From assembly GCA_015069185.1 (NCBI GenBank), contig SVJB01000002.1, forward strand, positions 109,089 through 173,088: DNA of 64,000 bases, written 5' to 3'. The notes under the pieces are model-generated. The model saw only the letters and a list, made by a program, of their open reading frames with translations, did not search any database and was not told the DNA's origin. Position 1 is the stretch's first letter, and the number at the start of each line of letters is the position of its first letter. Position numbers and translations under genes: made by a program. Of the stretch, positions 18,853-29,400 are shown piece by piece. Source of the DNA: Oscillospiraceae bacterium (lineage in GTDB: Bacteria > Bacillota > Clostridia > UBA1212 > UBA1255).

Positions 18853-18900
18853 ATACACGATTATACAGTATTTAATGTATAATCAATGCATATATACATT
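18841..18900 (+). promoter_or_regulatory. Tandem palindromes over the arg promoter (candidate ArgR operators)
   Basis: ATACTGTATAAT (18841-18852) and ATTATACAGTAT (18860-18871) form a perfect 12-bp inverted repeat that covers the -10 box. A second one, AATGTATA (18874-18881) with TATACATT (18893-18900), follows at once. All half-sites share TGTATA/TATACA. Arginine repressor ArgR binds paired AT-rich palindromes of about this kind at arg promoters, so this is the likely operator; identification by similarity only. Confidence 0.6.
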
Positions 18901-18925
18901 ATTTTCACGAATGGAGCCGAGAAAA

Positions 18926-20167
18926 ATGAATAAATCAGCAAAGAAAATCAAAAAAATCGTTTTGGCATACTCAGGTGGTCTGGATACTTCTATAATTATT
19001 CCGTGGCTTAAGGAAAATTATGAGGGTTGTGAAGTCATTGCAGTATCTGCAGACGTAGGTCAAGGAACAGAACTTGACGGCTTAGAGGAGAAAGCAATCG
19101 CAACAGGCGCATCTAAATTATACATCGAAGACCTTAAAGAGGAATTCATTACAGATTACATTTACCCTACATTAAAAGCCGGTGCAGTTTACGAAGGAGA
19201 GTACCTCCTCGGTACATCTTTTGCACGTCCGATTATTGCAAAGAGAATTGTTGAGATTGCAAAAGCCGAGGGCGCAGATGCAATTTGCCACGGATGTACA
19301 GGTAAGGGTAATGACCAGGTAAGATTTGAACTTACTATCAAAGCTTTCGCGCCCGAGATGGAAATCATCGCTCCTTGGAGAATGTGGGATATCAAGTCAA
19401 GAGATGAAGAGATTGACTACGCTATTGCTCATAACATTCCTCTTAAAATTAACAGAGAAACAAACTATTCAAAGGATAAGAATTTATGGCATTTATCACA
19501 TGAAGGTCTTGACTTAGAGGATCCTGCAAATGAACCTATGTATGACAAGGAAGGATTCCTGGAAATGGGTCTGTCTCCTATGAAGGCACCTGATAAGGCA
19601 ACATATGTAACTATTGACTTTGAGAAGGGTGTTCCTGTTGCTATTGACGGAGAGAAGCTTGATCCTGTTGCAATGCTGGAAAAGCTTAATAAACTTGGCG
19701 GAGATAACGGAATTGGTCTTGTTGATATTGTTGAGAATCGTCTCGTTGGTATGAAGTCAAGAGGTGTATACGAGACTCCCGGCGGCACAATTCTTTACAG
19801 AGCACACAGAGTACTTGAGACACTCACCCTTGACCGTGACACAATGCACTACAAAGATGTTATTGCTACAAAATATGCAGATCTTGTATATTTTGGCCAG
19901 TGGTTCACACCTCTTCGTGAAGCAATTGATGCTTTCGTAGATAGTACACAACAGACAGTTACAGGTACAGTAAAGCTTAAGCTTTATAAAGGAAATATGA
20001 TCAACGCAGGCGTTACATCTCCTTATTCACTATACGATGAGGAAATCGCAACCTTCGCAGAAGATGAGGTTTATAATCAGGCTGATGCAGACGGATTTAT
20101 TAATCTCTTTGGTCTTCCTATCAAAGTTAAAGCAATGTTAGATCAAAAAAGGAACAGCGGTAAATAA
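18926..20167 (+). CDS. argG: Argininosuccinate synthase
   Basis: ArgG joins citrulline and aspartate using ATP to form argininosuccinate, the step before argininosuccinate lyase. The 413-residue protein has the pyrophosphate loop [13 protein letters not shown], the [15 protein letters not shown] segment and [11 protein letters not shown]-like [15 protein letters not shown]. The start chosen is ATG 18926, nine bases after GGAG; the track's 18875 lies in the operator region. Unusually, argG leads the operon, and the lyase gene argH is not in this window. Confidence 0.94.
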   Translation: MNKSAKKIKKIVLAYSGGLDTSIIIPWLKENYEGCEVIAVSADVGQGTELDGLEEKAIATGASKLYIEDLKEEFITDYIYPTLKAGAVYEGEYLLGTSFARPIIAKRIVEIAKAEGADAICHGCTGKGNDQVRFELTIKAFAPEMEIIAPWRMWDIKSRDEEIDYAIAHNIPLKINRETNYSKDKNLWHLSHEGLDLEDPANEPMYDKEGFLEMGLSPMKAPDKATYVTIDFEKGVPVAIDGEKLDPVAMLEKLNKLGGDNGIGLVDIVENRLVGMKSRGVYETPGGTILYRAHRVLETLTLDRDTMHYKDVIATKYADLVYFGQWFTPLREAIDAFVDSTQQTVTGTVKLKLYKGNMINAGVTSPYSLYDEEIATFAEDEVYNQADADGFINLFGLPIKVKAMLDQKRNSGK

Positions 20168-21111
20168 TGATAAATGTTTTTATTGACGGATCTGCAGGCA
20201 CTACAGGCCTTCGCATTTCCGACAGATTAAAAGATAATAGCGAGATAAACCTTTTATTGCTTCCGGACGAGCTTCGTAAGAGTCCGGAAGCAATTAAAGC
20301 AATGATTAATAAGTCAGATATTACATTTTTATGCCTCCCGGATGCTGCGTCCAGAGAGGCTGTCACTTATTGTGAGAATCCTGACACTGTTATTATTGAT
20401 ACCTCTACTGCACACAGAACGAACCCTGAATGGGCGTACGGCTTTGCAGAGTTAAGTCCGCTTCACCGTAATAAAATCAAGAACAGCAAACGTATTGCAG
20501 TACCCGGTTGTCATGCAAGCGGATTTTGTTCAGTTGTATATCCGCTGGTGGCTGCAGGTATAATTGGAGCTGACTATCCTGTGACTGCACATTCTCTTAC
20601 AGGTTACTCAGGTGGCGGCAAGAATATGATTAAAGATTATACTGAGAATAAGACCGTTTATATGGATTCTCCTGCTCAGTATGGTTTGGGCCAGACACAC
20701 AAGCATCTTCCTGAAATGAAAACTATTTGTGGATTAGAAGATTATCCTGTGTTCAGTCCTATCGTTAGCGATTATTATAGTGGAATGGCAGTTACTGTGC
20801 CGCTTTTCACAAAACACATGAAAAAGAAAATGAATCCGCAGGAGTTGAGACAGTTTTATAGCGACTATTATAAAGATGCAAGGCTCATTTCTGTACTGCC
20901 TTATGATGAGAAAGGCGTAGAAGGTGGATTTTTATATGCAAACACACTCTCGGGTAAAGATAATATGGAAATAATTGTCAGCGGAAACGAAGATAGAATG
21001 GTAATCGTTTCACGCTTCTGCAATCTGGGCAAAGGTGCCTCGGGAGCAGCAATTCAGTGCATGAACATTTCATGCGGTTTAGACGAAGTAGAAGGATTGG
21101 AGATAGTATGA
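20167..21111 (+). CDS. argC: N-acetyl-gamma-glutamyl-phosphate reductase (type 2)
   Basis: ArgC reduces N-acetylglutamyl phosphate to the semialdehyde with NADPH. The 314-residue length and the N-terminus NVFIDGSAGTTGLRI identify the short, type 2 form. The active-site cysteine is in VPGCHASGF, and the LTGYSGGGKNMI loop is present. Its ATG shares one base with the argG stop, so the genes are tightly coupled. Confidence 0.92.
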   Translation: MINVFIDGSAGTTGLRISDRLKDNSEINLLLLPDELRKSPEAIKAMINKSDITFLCLPDAASREAVTYCENPDTVIIDTSTAHRTNPEWAYGFAELSPLHRNKIKNSKRIAVPGCHASGFCSVVYPLVAAGIIGADYPVTAHSLTGYSGGGKNMIKDYTENKTVYMDSPAQYGLGQTHKHLPEMKTICGLEDYPVFSPIVSDYYSGMAVTVPLFTKHMKKKMNPQELRQFYSDYYKDARLISVLPYDEKGVEGGFLYANTLSGKDNMEIIVSGNEDRMVIVSRFCNLGKGASGAAIQCMNISCGLDEVEGLEIV

Positions 21112-22322
21112 AGTTTGTAGAAGGCGGCGTTTGTGCGCCCAAAGGATTCAAAGCTGCGGGTATTCACTGCGGTATACGTAAAAATAAAGATAAGAAAGAT
21201 TTATCACTTATTCTTAGTGATACTATTGCAAGCGCAGGCGCTGTTTATACAACAAATCTTGTGAAAGGTGCGCCTATCGCGGTGACAAAAGCAAATATTT
21301 CTGATGGAAGAGCTATCGGTATGATTTGCAACAGTGGCAACGCCAATACATGCAACAGTGACGGTATAGAGATTGCCGAGAAAATGTGCCAAATTGCAGC
21401 AGAGGCTACAGGCAATAAAGCGCAGGATTTTATTGTTGCATCAACGGGCGTTATTGGCCAGCCTCTTAGCATTGAACCTATTGCAGCGCACATGGATGAG
21501 CTTGTAGAGAGTTTGTCTTATACAGGCAGCCAGGATGCTGCATATGGTATTATGACTACGGATACGAAACTCAAAGAGGTTGCTGTTGAGTTTGAACTTG
21601 GCGGCAAGGTATGCCGTATAGGCGGTATTGCAAAAGGCAGCGGAATGATTCATCCAAATATGGCAACGATGCTTGTATTTGTTACTTCAGACGTTGCTAT
21701 AGACAGCAGTGTGTTGAGTAAAGTACTTAAAGAAAATGCTGATGATACATTTAACATGGTTAGTGTTGACGGTGATACATCTACTAATGACATGCTCAGT
21801 ATAATGGCAAATGGTATGGCAGGAAATGATATTATCACAGAAGGCACACCGGAATTAGAGATTTTCAAAGAGGCACTTTTAGAAGTAACTAAATATCTCA
21901 GCCGGATGATTGCCAAAGACGGTGAGGGAGCTACCAAACTTTTGGAATGTCAAGTGAGAAATGCTGCGTCAGTTAAGGATGCAAAGATTCTGGCAAAATC
22001 TGTTATTTGCTCAAGTTTGGTTAAGGCTGCTATGTTTGGCGCTGATGCCAACTGGGGACGTATTCTTTGTGCCTTGGGCTACGCGGGTACAGACGCAGAT
22101 GTAACAAAGATTGATGTTGCATTTCGTTCGTGCGCAGGCGCAGTAAGAGTATGCAAGAACGGAAGTGGCATAGACTTTAGTGAGGAGATCGCAAAGACTG
22201 TACTTACTGAAGATGAGATTATCATAGATGTTAATATGAATGCAGGTAACGGAAATGCTACAGCTTGGGGCTGTGATCTTACTTACGATTATGTTAAAAT
22301 AAACGGCGACTACAGAACCTGA
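21108..22322 (+). CDS. argJ: Bifunctional ornithine acetyltransferase / N-acetylglutamate synthase
   Basis: ArgJ transfers acetyl groups from N-acetylornithine to glutamate and so recycles the acetyl group, replacing ArgA and ArgE. The 404-residue precursor should cleave itself before the threonine of HPNMATMLVF to give alpha and beta chains; that site is intact, as are the CNSGNANTC segment and GNGNATAWGCDLTYDYV at the C-terminus. The ATG overlaps the argC stop by four bases; the track's 21057 start lies within argC. Confidence 0.94.
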   Translation: MKFVEGGVCAPKGFKAAGIHCGIRKNKDKKDLSLILSDTIASAGAVYTTNLVKGAPIAVTKANISDGRAIGMICNSGNANTCNSDGIEIAEKMCQIAAEATGNKAQDFIVASTGVIGQPLSIEPIAAHMDELVESLSYTGSQDAAYGIMTTDTKLKEVAVEFELGGKVCRIGGIAKGSGMIHPNMATMLVFVTSDVAIDSSVLSKVLKENADDTFNMVSVDGDTSTNDMLSIMANGMAGNDIITEGTPELEIFKEALLEVTKYLSRMIAKDGEGATKLLECQVRNAASVKDAKILAKSVICSSLVKAAMFGADANWGRILCALGYAGTDADVTKIDVAFRSCAGAVRVCKNGSGIDFSEEIAKTVLTEDEIIIDVNMNAGNGNATAWGCDLTYDYVKINGDYRT

Positions 22323-22349
22323 GGTTTTTTACAGCAGAAGAGGTAATTT

Positions 22350-23210
22350 ATGGATTATAGTGATATTACAAATGCACAAAGGGCAAGAGTTCTGGTAAGG
22401 GCTCTTCCTTATATAAAGCAGTATTATGATAAGGTAGTTGTTATCAAGTATGGCGGCAACGCTATGATTAACGAAGACCTGAAGCAAGCAGTTATGCGCG
22501 ATGTAGTGCTACTGTCTCTCATTGGTGTTAAGGTTGTACTTGTACACGGTGGCGGACCTGAGATAACACAGACACTTAACAGAATGCATATTGAGAGTCA
22601 TTTTCACAATGGCCTGCGCGTGACAGATGGTGAGACTGCTCAGGTAGTACAGATGGTGCTTGCAGGCAAGATCAATAAAAGTCTGGTGAACTTTATTGAG
22701 AACACCGGGGGTAAGGCAATTGGTCTTTCCGGTATGGACGGCCATATGCTGGAAGCAACGGTTAAGGATGAGGCGCTGGGCTTTGTTGGCGAAATAACAA
22801 CTGTTAATGAGCAGGTTATTGCAGATGTACTTGATAAAGGTTATATTCCTGTAGTGTCAACAGTAGGTTGTGACAGAGAGGGAAATGTGTATAACATAAA
22901 TGCTGATACTGCTGCAAGTCGCATCGCTGCCGCGCTCAAAGCAGAATGTCTTATATCAATGACAGATATTGAAGGCATTTTGCGCGACAAGGACGATCCT
23001 ACATCAATTATTAAAGTTATTGATGTATCTGAAGCTCAGAAGCTTTACGATGAAGGTATAATCTCCGGTGGCATGATTCCTAAGGTACAGTGTTGCGTAG
23101 ATGCAGTAAACAGCGGAGTAAAGAAGGTTTTTGTAATAGACGGCCGTGTACCTCATTCGATTATTATTGAAATGCTTACCGATGAAGGTATGGGAACAAT
23201 GTTTAAATAA
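22350..23210 (+). CDS. argB: Acetylglutamate kinase
   Basis: ArgB phosphorylates N-acetylglutamate, usually the feedback-controlled step. The 286-residue protein has the family motifs VVIKYGGNAMI, VLVHGGGPEI, the substrate loop NGLRVTD and VYNINADTAASRIAAAL. The extended N-terminal helix (ALPYIKQYYDK) is the kind found in arginine-inhibited, hexameric forms, so feedback inhibition by arginine is likely. AGAGG precedes the ATG. Confidence 0.94.
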   Translation: MDYSDITNAQRARVLVRALPYIKQYYDKVVVIKYGGNAMINEDLKQAVMRDVVLLSLIGVKVVLVHGGGPEITQTLNRMHIESHFHNGLRVTDGETAQVVQMVLAGKINKSLVNFIENTGGKAIGLSGMDGHMLEATVKDEALGFVGEITTVNEQVIADVLDKGYIPVVSTVGCDREGNVYNINADTAASRIAAALKAECLISMTDIEGILRDKDDPTSIIKVIDVSEAQKLYDEGIISGGMIPKVQCCVDAVNSGVKKVFVIDGRVPHSIIIEMLTDEGMGTMFK

Positions 23211-23220
23211 AGGAAAGAAC

Positions 23221-24396
23221 ATGGAAAACACAATTTTTGAAAATGATAAAAAATACATTGCAAACACATACGGACGCTTCCCTGTCGCTGTAAAGAGCGG
23301 CAAAGGAAGCATCATTTATGATGTGGAAGGAAAACGCTATATAGACATGGGCAGCGGTATTGCTACAAATGCTTTCGGTCTGTGCGACGATGAATGGAAT
23401 AAAGCTATAACCGATCAACTTGGTGAGTATGCACATGTGTCAAACCTTTATTACTCTGAGCCTCAGGTAAAGCTTGCAAAACTGTTATGTGAAAAGACTG
23501 GTATGAAAAAAGTTTTCTTCGGTAATTCAGGCGCAGAAGCGAATGAAGGTGCTATCAAGGCGGCTCGTAAATACGCTTCAGACAACGGAAAACCTTCACA
23601 GAAGATAATTACACTTATTAATTCTTTTCACGGACGTACAATAACAACACTTAGTGCCACCGGACAAGATGTTTTTCACACGAACTTTGGTCCTTTTACA
23701 GAAGGTTTTGAATATGCACCGGCAAATGATATTGCAGCTATCAAGGCTATGATGTTCAAAGATGGTAAAGTGGATTGTGCGGCTGTTATGGTAGAGCTTG
23801 TGCAGGGCGAAGGTGGTGTGCTGGAGCTGAGTCAGGAATACGTTAAGGAATTATATGCACTCTGTAAGGAAAATGATATTCTTTTCATCGTAGACGAAGT
23901 GCAGACGGGAAATGGTAGGACAGGTACGCTTTACTGCTTTGAACAGTATGGTATTCTTCCTGATATTGTCACGACAGCCAAGGGCTTGGGTGGCGGTCTG
24001 CCCATTGGCGCTGTTATGCTTGGTGCAAAGGTTGAGAATACTTTGAGCGCAGGTACCCACGGATCTACTTTCGGAGGAAATCCTGTATGTGCAGCAGGTG
24101 CCTATAGCATAATTTCACGAATTGATAACAAACTTTTACTTGAAGTTCAGGCAAAAAATATGTATATTATAGAGGAGCTGGGAAAGTTGCCCGGCGTTGA
24201 GAATATTAGCGGAAAAGGCCTCATGCTGGGCATTAAAACAAAGAAGCCGGCAAAGGAGGTCATTTCAGCATGTATAGCAAGCGGTGTGCTTGTCCTTAGT
24301 GCAAAAGATAAAGTAAGGTTACTGCCGGCACTCAATATTCCAATGGATATATTGAAAGAAGCCGTGGAGATTATAGCCGCAGCAATTAATAATTAA
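23221..24396 (+). CDS. argD: Acetylornithine aminotransferase
   Basis: ArgD is a PLP enzyme that makes N-acetylornithine from the semialdehyde and glutamate. The 391-residue protein has GNSGAEANEGAIKAAR, the SFHGRT segment, IVDEVQTGNGRTG and the PLP-lysine in TTAKGLGGGLPIGA. The correct start is ATG 23221, just after AAAGGAAAG, not 23146 within argB. Class III aminotransferases can also act on succinyl-diaminopimelate, so a role in lysine synthesis is possible too. Confidence 0.93.
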   Translation: MENTIFENDKKYIANTYGRFPVAVKSGKGSIIYDVEGKRYIDMGSGIATNAFGLCDDEWNKAITDQLGEYAHVSNLYYSEPQVKLAKLLCEKTGMKKVFFGNSGAEANEGAIKAARKYASDNGKPSQKIITLINSFHGRTITTLSATGQDVFHTNFGPFTEGFEYAPANDIAAIKAMMFKDGKVDCAAVMVELVQGEGGVLELSQEYVKELYALCKENDILFIVDEVQTGNGRTGTLYCFEQYGILPDIVTTAKGLGGGLPIGAVMLGAKVENTLSAGTHGSTFGGNPVCAAGAYSIISRIDNKLLLEVQAKNMYIIEELGKLPGVENISGKGLMLGIKTKKPAKEVISACIASGVLVLSAKDKVRLLPALNIPMDILKEAVEIIAAAINN

Positions 24397-24417
24397 TTTT
24401 CAGCGGAGGCATAAGCA

Positions 24418-25329
24418 ATGGATCATTTATTAAAATTAGGAGACCTGACAGAAGAAGAAATCGTACAGATTCTTGATTTGGCAGATCAGCTTAAATACGA
24501 AAAGAAAAACGGAATCCCTCATAAGCATCTTGCAGATAAGACTCTTGGTATGATTTTCAGAAAGTCATCTACACGTACACGTGTATCATTTGAGGTTGGT
24601 ATGTACGACCTCGGTGGTAGCGCTTTGTTCCTGTCATCAAATGATCTGCAGATCGGCAGAGGAGAAGATACACAAGATACAATCAGAGTTTTGTCACGTT
24701 ATCTGGATGGAATTATGATCAGAACTTTTGACCAGGAAGAGGTTGAGATGATGGCAGAATATGGTAGCATCCCGATCATTAATGGTCTTACTGATTATGC
24801 ACATCCTTGTCAGGTGTTAGCAGATCTTATGACTATACGCGAGCGCAAAGGTACTCTAAAAGGACTTAAAATGGCCTTTGTGGGCGATGGAAATAATATG
24901 GCTAACTCGCTTATCGTTGGTGCTATTAAGACCGGAATGAGCTTTGCAATCGCTTGCCCTGAAGAGTATAAGCCTGATTGCGAGATTATGAACTGGGCAC
25001 AGAATAACGGAGATTTCCTCTGTACTACATCAGTTGATGAGGCAGTTAAGGATGCTGATGTTATCTATACTGACGTATGGGCATCTATGGGTCAGGAAAA
25101 TGAGAGAGCAATCCGCAAAGCAGCATTTAAATATTATTGTGTAGATGGACATGCCTGCAGTCTGGCAAAGCCTGATGTAATGGTGCTTCACTGTCTGCCG
25201 GCTCACAAGGGTGAAGAGATTACAGCAGATGTTTTCGAAGCGCATGCATCTGAGATCTTTGACGAGGCAGAGAACAGATTACATGCACAAAAGGCAGTTA
25301 TGGTTTTATTGATGAAAAAGGAGAAATAA
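24418..25329 (+). CDS. argF: Ornithine carbamoyltransferase
   Basis: ArgF forms citrulline from ornithine and carbamoyl phosphate. The 303-residue protein carries the carbamoyl-phosphate loop RKSSTRTRVSFE, the HPCQVLADL motif and the ornithine-binding HCLPAHKGEEI. The next two genes, carA and carB, make its carbamoyl phosphate, so synthesis and use of this labile compound are encoded side by side. Confidence 0.95.
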   Translation: MDHLLKLGDLTEEEIVQILDLADQLKYEKKNGIPHKHLADKTLGMIFRKSSTRTRVSFEVGMYDLGGSALFLSSNDLQIGRGEDTQDTIRVLSRYLDGIMIRTFDQEEVEMMAEYGSIPIINGLTDYAHPCQVLADLMTIRERKGTLKGLKMAFVGDGNNMANSLIVGAIKTGMSFAIACPEEYKPDCEIMNWAQNNGDFLCTTSVDEAVKDADVIYTDVWASMGQENERAIRKAAFKYYCVDGHACSLAKPDVMVLHCLPAHKGEEITADVFEAHASEIFDEAENRLHAQKAVMVLLMKKEK

Positions 25330-25332
25330 TAT

Positions 25333-26409
25333 ATGCGCAAGGCTTATTTAATACTGGAAAACGGAAGTGTATTTGAAGGACAGATGTTTGGCTTCGAGAA
25401 AGAAACCGTGGCAGAGCTTGTTTTTTCCACTTCTATGGTAGGCTACATGGAAGCTCTCACCGATCCGGCTTACGAAGGTCAGATGTTACTGCAGACTTTC
25501 CCTATGATAGGCAATTACGGTGTTATGGAAGATGATACTGTATCTGATAGTGTTCATGTTAGTGGCTACATTGTAAAAGAGCTTTGTGATACCCCTTCAA
25601 ACTTCCGGAGCATGGGTGCTTTGGAAGTCTTTTTATGTAAAGCGGGTGTTACAGGTATCTGCGATATTGATACTCGTGAGGTGACGAGAATTCTTCGTGA
25701 AAATGGTACGATGAACGCATGCATATCCTTTTCACCTGTTCTTAGTCCTGAAAATGAATTACTCATTAAAACCTATAAAGTGACAAATGCAGTTGCTAAG
25801 ACTACAGTTAAGGAAAGATACGAAATACCTGCATGTGAGAGTGCGCCTCGTAAATTCAAGGCTGCGTTAATTGACTACGGCAAGCATAAGGAAGTAGCAA
25901 AGGCTTTTGCGCAAAGAGGCGCAGATGTGACAGTGCTTCCGTCTGATACTGATGCTTGTGAGATTTTATTTGGCGGCTATGATGCTGTTGTTCTGTCAGG
26001 CGGTCCCGGAGACCCCAGAGACTGTGTAGCTCAGATAGAGGTTGTTAAGAAGATTTATGGTTCCAAGCCCGTGTTTGCAGTAGGCCTAGGTCACCAGATT
26101 CTGGCATTGGCTAACGGTTTTGAGGTAAAAAAGCTTCTTTATGGACACAGAGGTGCCAGCCAGCCGGCAACACAGGATAGAACATATATAACAAGCCAGA
26201 ATCACTCCTACTATGTTGTTTCTGAATCAATCCACGAAGAAGTAGCACATCAAACATATTTCAACGCAAACGATAAAACGTGTGAGGGTATTGCCTATGA
26301 TAATGGCGATTATTCTATTCAGTTTGTGCCGGACGAATCTAACGGACCGCACGATATGAGCTTCGTTTACGATGAGTTTATTAATAGTATTTTTGCAGAA
26401 CGCGAATAA
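25333..26409 (+). CDS. carA: Carbamoyl-phosphate synthase small subunit with degenerate glutaminase site
   Basis: CarA normally hydrolyses glutamine and channels ammonia to CarB. The 358-residue length and order are normal: an N-terminal CarA domain (FSTSMVGYMEALTDPAYEGQ, GICDIDTREVTRILRENG) and a class I glutamine amidotransferase domain (LSGGPGDP, HRGASQP, ITSQNHSYYV). However, the nucleophile motif reads VGLGHQ, with Gly251 in place of Cys, and the His-Glu pair reads FVPDES, with Val332 and Asp334. All three triad residues are gone, so glutaminase activity is not expected. The rest looks well conserved, so it is not decaying at random; it may act structurally while CarB uses free ammonia. 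A second, active carA could exist elsewhere. Confidence 0.9.
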   Translation: MRKAYLILENGSVFEGQMFGFEKETVAELVFSTSMVGYMEALTDPAYEGQMLLQTFPMIGNYGVMEDDTVSDSVHVSGYIVKELCDTPSNFRSMGALEVFLCKAGVTGICDIDTREVTRILRENGTMNACISFSPVLSPENELLIKTYKVTNAVAKTTVKERYEIPACESAPRKFKAALIDYGKHKEVAKAFAQRGADVTVLPSDTDACEILFGGYDAVVLSGGPGDPRDCVAQIEVVKKIYGSKPVFAVGLGHQILALANGFEVKKLLYGHRGASQPATQDRTYITSQNHSYYVVSESIHEEVAHQTYFNANDKTCEGIAYDNGDYSIQFVPDESNGPHDMSFVYDEFINSIFAERE

Positions 26410-26424
26410 GAAAGGTCGGTATAT

Positions 26425-29400
26425 ATGCCAAGAAATCAATCGATAAAGAAAGTTTTAGTTATAGGTTCAGGCCCGATTGTTATCGGACAGGCTGCTGAGT
26501 TTGACTACGCAGGTACCCAGGCGTGCCGCGTGCTCAAAAGTGAGGGTATCAATACAATTCTTGTAAACTCAAATCCTGCTACGATTATGACCGACAATCT
26601 TATGGCAGATGAGATATACCTGGAACCTCTTAATGTAGATACAATAAAAAGAATTATTCAAAAAGAACACCCTGACTGCTTACTGGCAGGCTTTGGTGGA
26701 CAGACAGGTCTGACAATTGCGATGAAGCTTGCTAAGGAAGGCTTCCTTGAGCAGGAGAAAGTAAGGCTTATCGGTACAAATGCTGAGGCCATTGACAGGG
26801 CGGAAGATAGGCAGCTTTTCACAGATACAATGAATGAAATTAATCAGCCTGTTATTCCTTCTGATACCACAAATACGGTAGATGGTGCGCTAGCGATTGC
26901 AGAGAAAATCGGATATCCGGTTATTATTCGTCCTGCTTTTACTTTAGGTGGCGGTGGAGGCGGTGTTGCATATAACGCTGAGGAATTACTGACTGTTGCT
27001 AAAACAGGACTGGACTTTTCACCGATAACACAGATTCTGGTTGAGAAATACATCTTTGGCTGGAAAGAAGTGGAATTTGAGGTTATGCGTGACTCTAAGG
27101 GTAATGCGATTACTGTTTGCTCTATGGAGAATGTTGACCCTGTTGGTATTCATACAGGAGACAGTGTTGTTGTTGCTCCGGCTCTTACTTTGTCGCCGAA
27201 GGAATACAATATGCTCAAGACGGCTGCTTTGAATATTATTGAGGCTCTGAAGATCGAGGGTGGTTGCAACTGCCAATTCGCGTTGGATCCTAAAAGTATG
27301 CAGTATGCAGTTATCGAGGTTAACCCACGTGTGTCACGTTCATCAGCTCTGGCAAGCAAGGCAACAGGTTATCCGATTGCGAAGGTTGCCACTAAGATTG
27401 CGCTGGGATATACGCTGGATGAGATTATTAATGATGTTACGGGTAAGACATATGCATGCTTCGAACCTGCTATCGACTACCTTGTAGTTAAGATGCCAAA
27501 GTGGCCTTTTGATAAGTTTGTTAATGCTTCACGTGTGCTCGGTACTCAGATGAAAGCAACAGGTGAAGTTATGGCCATTGGCGATAACTTTGAGTCTGCT
27601 TTGCTTAAAGCTATCAGAGGAGTGGAGCTTTCCGTTGATACGCTTGCGCTACCTGCTGTTACTAAGTTGTCTTATGAAGAGACTCTGGAGGCGCTGAAGA
27701 AACCCACAGATTTGCGAATTTTCCAAATTTATCATGCATTGAGGCTTGGCATCAGTGGCCAGGAGATACATAATATCACAAAGGTTGATATGTTCTTTAT
27801 TAATAAGATTAAAAATCTTTGTGAAATGGAAAGACAAATGGCTGCTGGGCTTGACTATAGCCTTTACTGCAAGGCTAAGAAAAATGGTTATACAGATAGA
27901 GCGATTGAAGCTATATCAGGTGTGAGTGTTGATTCTATTACAGATTCAGTTGCCTGTCCCAGATTGTATCCATCATACAAGATGGTAGATACGTGTGCCT
28001 GCGAGTTTGCAGCGATGACTCCTTACTTCTATTCTACATTTTACGGTCATTCTGAAGCTGGAGTTGCTGAGGGAGGCAAAGAGAGAATCGTTGTTCTTGG
28101 ATCGGGACCTATCAGAATAGGACAAGGAATTGAGTTCGACTACTCATCTGTTCATTGTGCTAGTATGCTTAAGGAACTTGGATACGAAGTAATTATTATT
28201 AACAACAACCCTGAAACTGTTTCTACAGACTTTGATATATCAGACAGACTTTACTTTGAGCCTCTGACACCAGAAGATGTTATGGGTATATTACGTGTTG
28301 AGAAGCCTGTGGGTGTTGTTGTTGCCTTTGGTGGACAGACTGCGATTAAACTTGTTAAATTCTTAGATAGTAATGGAATTACAATTCTTGGTACTTCTGC
28401 AAAGGGTATTGATACTGCAGAGGATAGAGAGTTATTTGATGCTCTTTTAGAGGAACATAATATTAAGAGACCTGTTGGTATTAGCGTTATGACTAAGCAA
28501 GAGGCTTTTGATGCTGCTTCAACAATTGGATATCCTGTGCTCCTGCGTCCTTCGTACGTTATTGGTGGCCAGAATATGACAATTGCATACAATGAGGATG
28601 ATGTATCCCTTTACATGGATTTGATTCTTGCTCAGAAAATTGAGAATCCTGTTCTTGTTGATAAATATATGAGTGGTACAGAGGTTGAGGTTGACGTTAT
28701 TTCAGATGGAATAGATGTATTTATTCCTGGTGTTATGGAACATATTGAGCGTACAGGTGTACACAGCGGAGACTCGATTGCTATGTATCCCCCGCAAAAT
28801 ATCAGCGATATTATGCTGAAGAAAATTGAAAATTCTTCAATTGTTATTTCTAAATCTCTGGGAACAAAAGGACTTCTTAATATTCAGTATCTGATTTGTG
28901 ATAACGAGCTCTATGTTATAGAGGTTAACCCAAGAGCTTCTCGTACAATCCCGTATATCAGTAAGGTTACGGGTGTACCTATGGTTGATGTTGCTACCAA
29001 GGTTATGCTTGGCCAGACTTTGGAGAGTCTGGGATACGGCAGTGGTATCCACAAGACTCCGCCTTACGTTGCAGTTAAGGTTCCGGTATTTTCCTTTGAG
29101 AAACTTTCTGATGTCAACTCTGTTCTGGGCCCTGAAATGAAGTCTACAGGAGAGGTGCTTGGTATCGGTAAGACTCTGGACGAAGCCCTTTTCAAAGGAC
29201 TTGTATCTGCTTCATTTAAGCTGAATATTAAAAGAGGCTCCGGTGTGTTTATCACAGTTTGTGATAAGGATAAGTTTGAGATTGTTAAGCTGGCTAAGAA
29301 ATTTGATGATCTTGGTCTTAAGATTTTTGCAACAAAAGGCACAGCCGAGACTATTTCAGAGCTGGGCATTGATGTTGAGGTTGTTAATAAGCTGTACGAG

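Noticed and set aside
18663-18925. T-box or other riboswitch before argG
   Set aside because: The region is only 263 bp, the promoter lies close to the gene, and no T-box sequence or antiterminator was seen; the palindromes point to protein repression.
25333-26409. carA as a pseudogene
   Set aside because: The frame is intact, length is normal, and all motifs apart from the triad are conserved, so selection seems to keep the protein.
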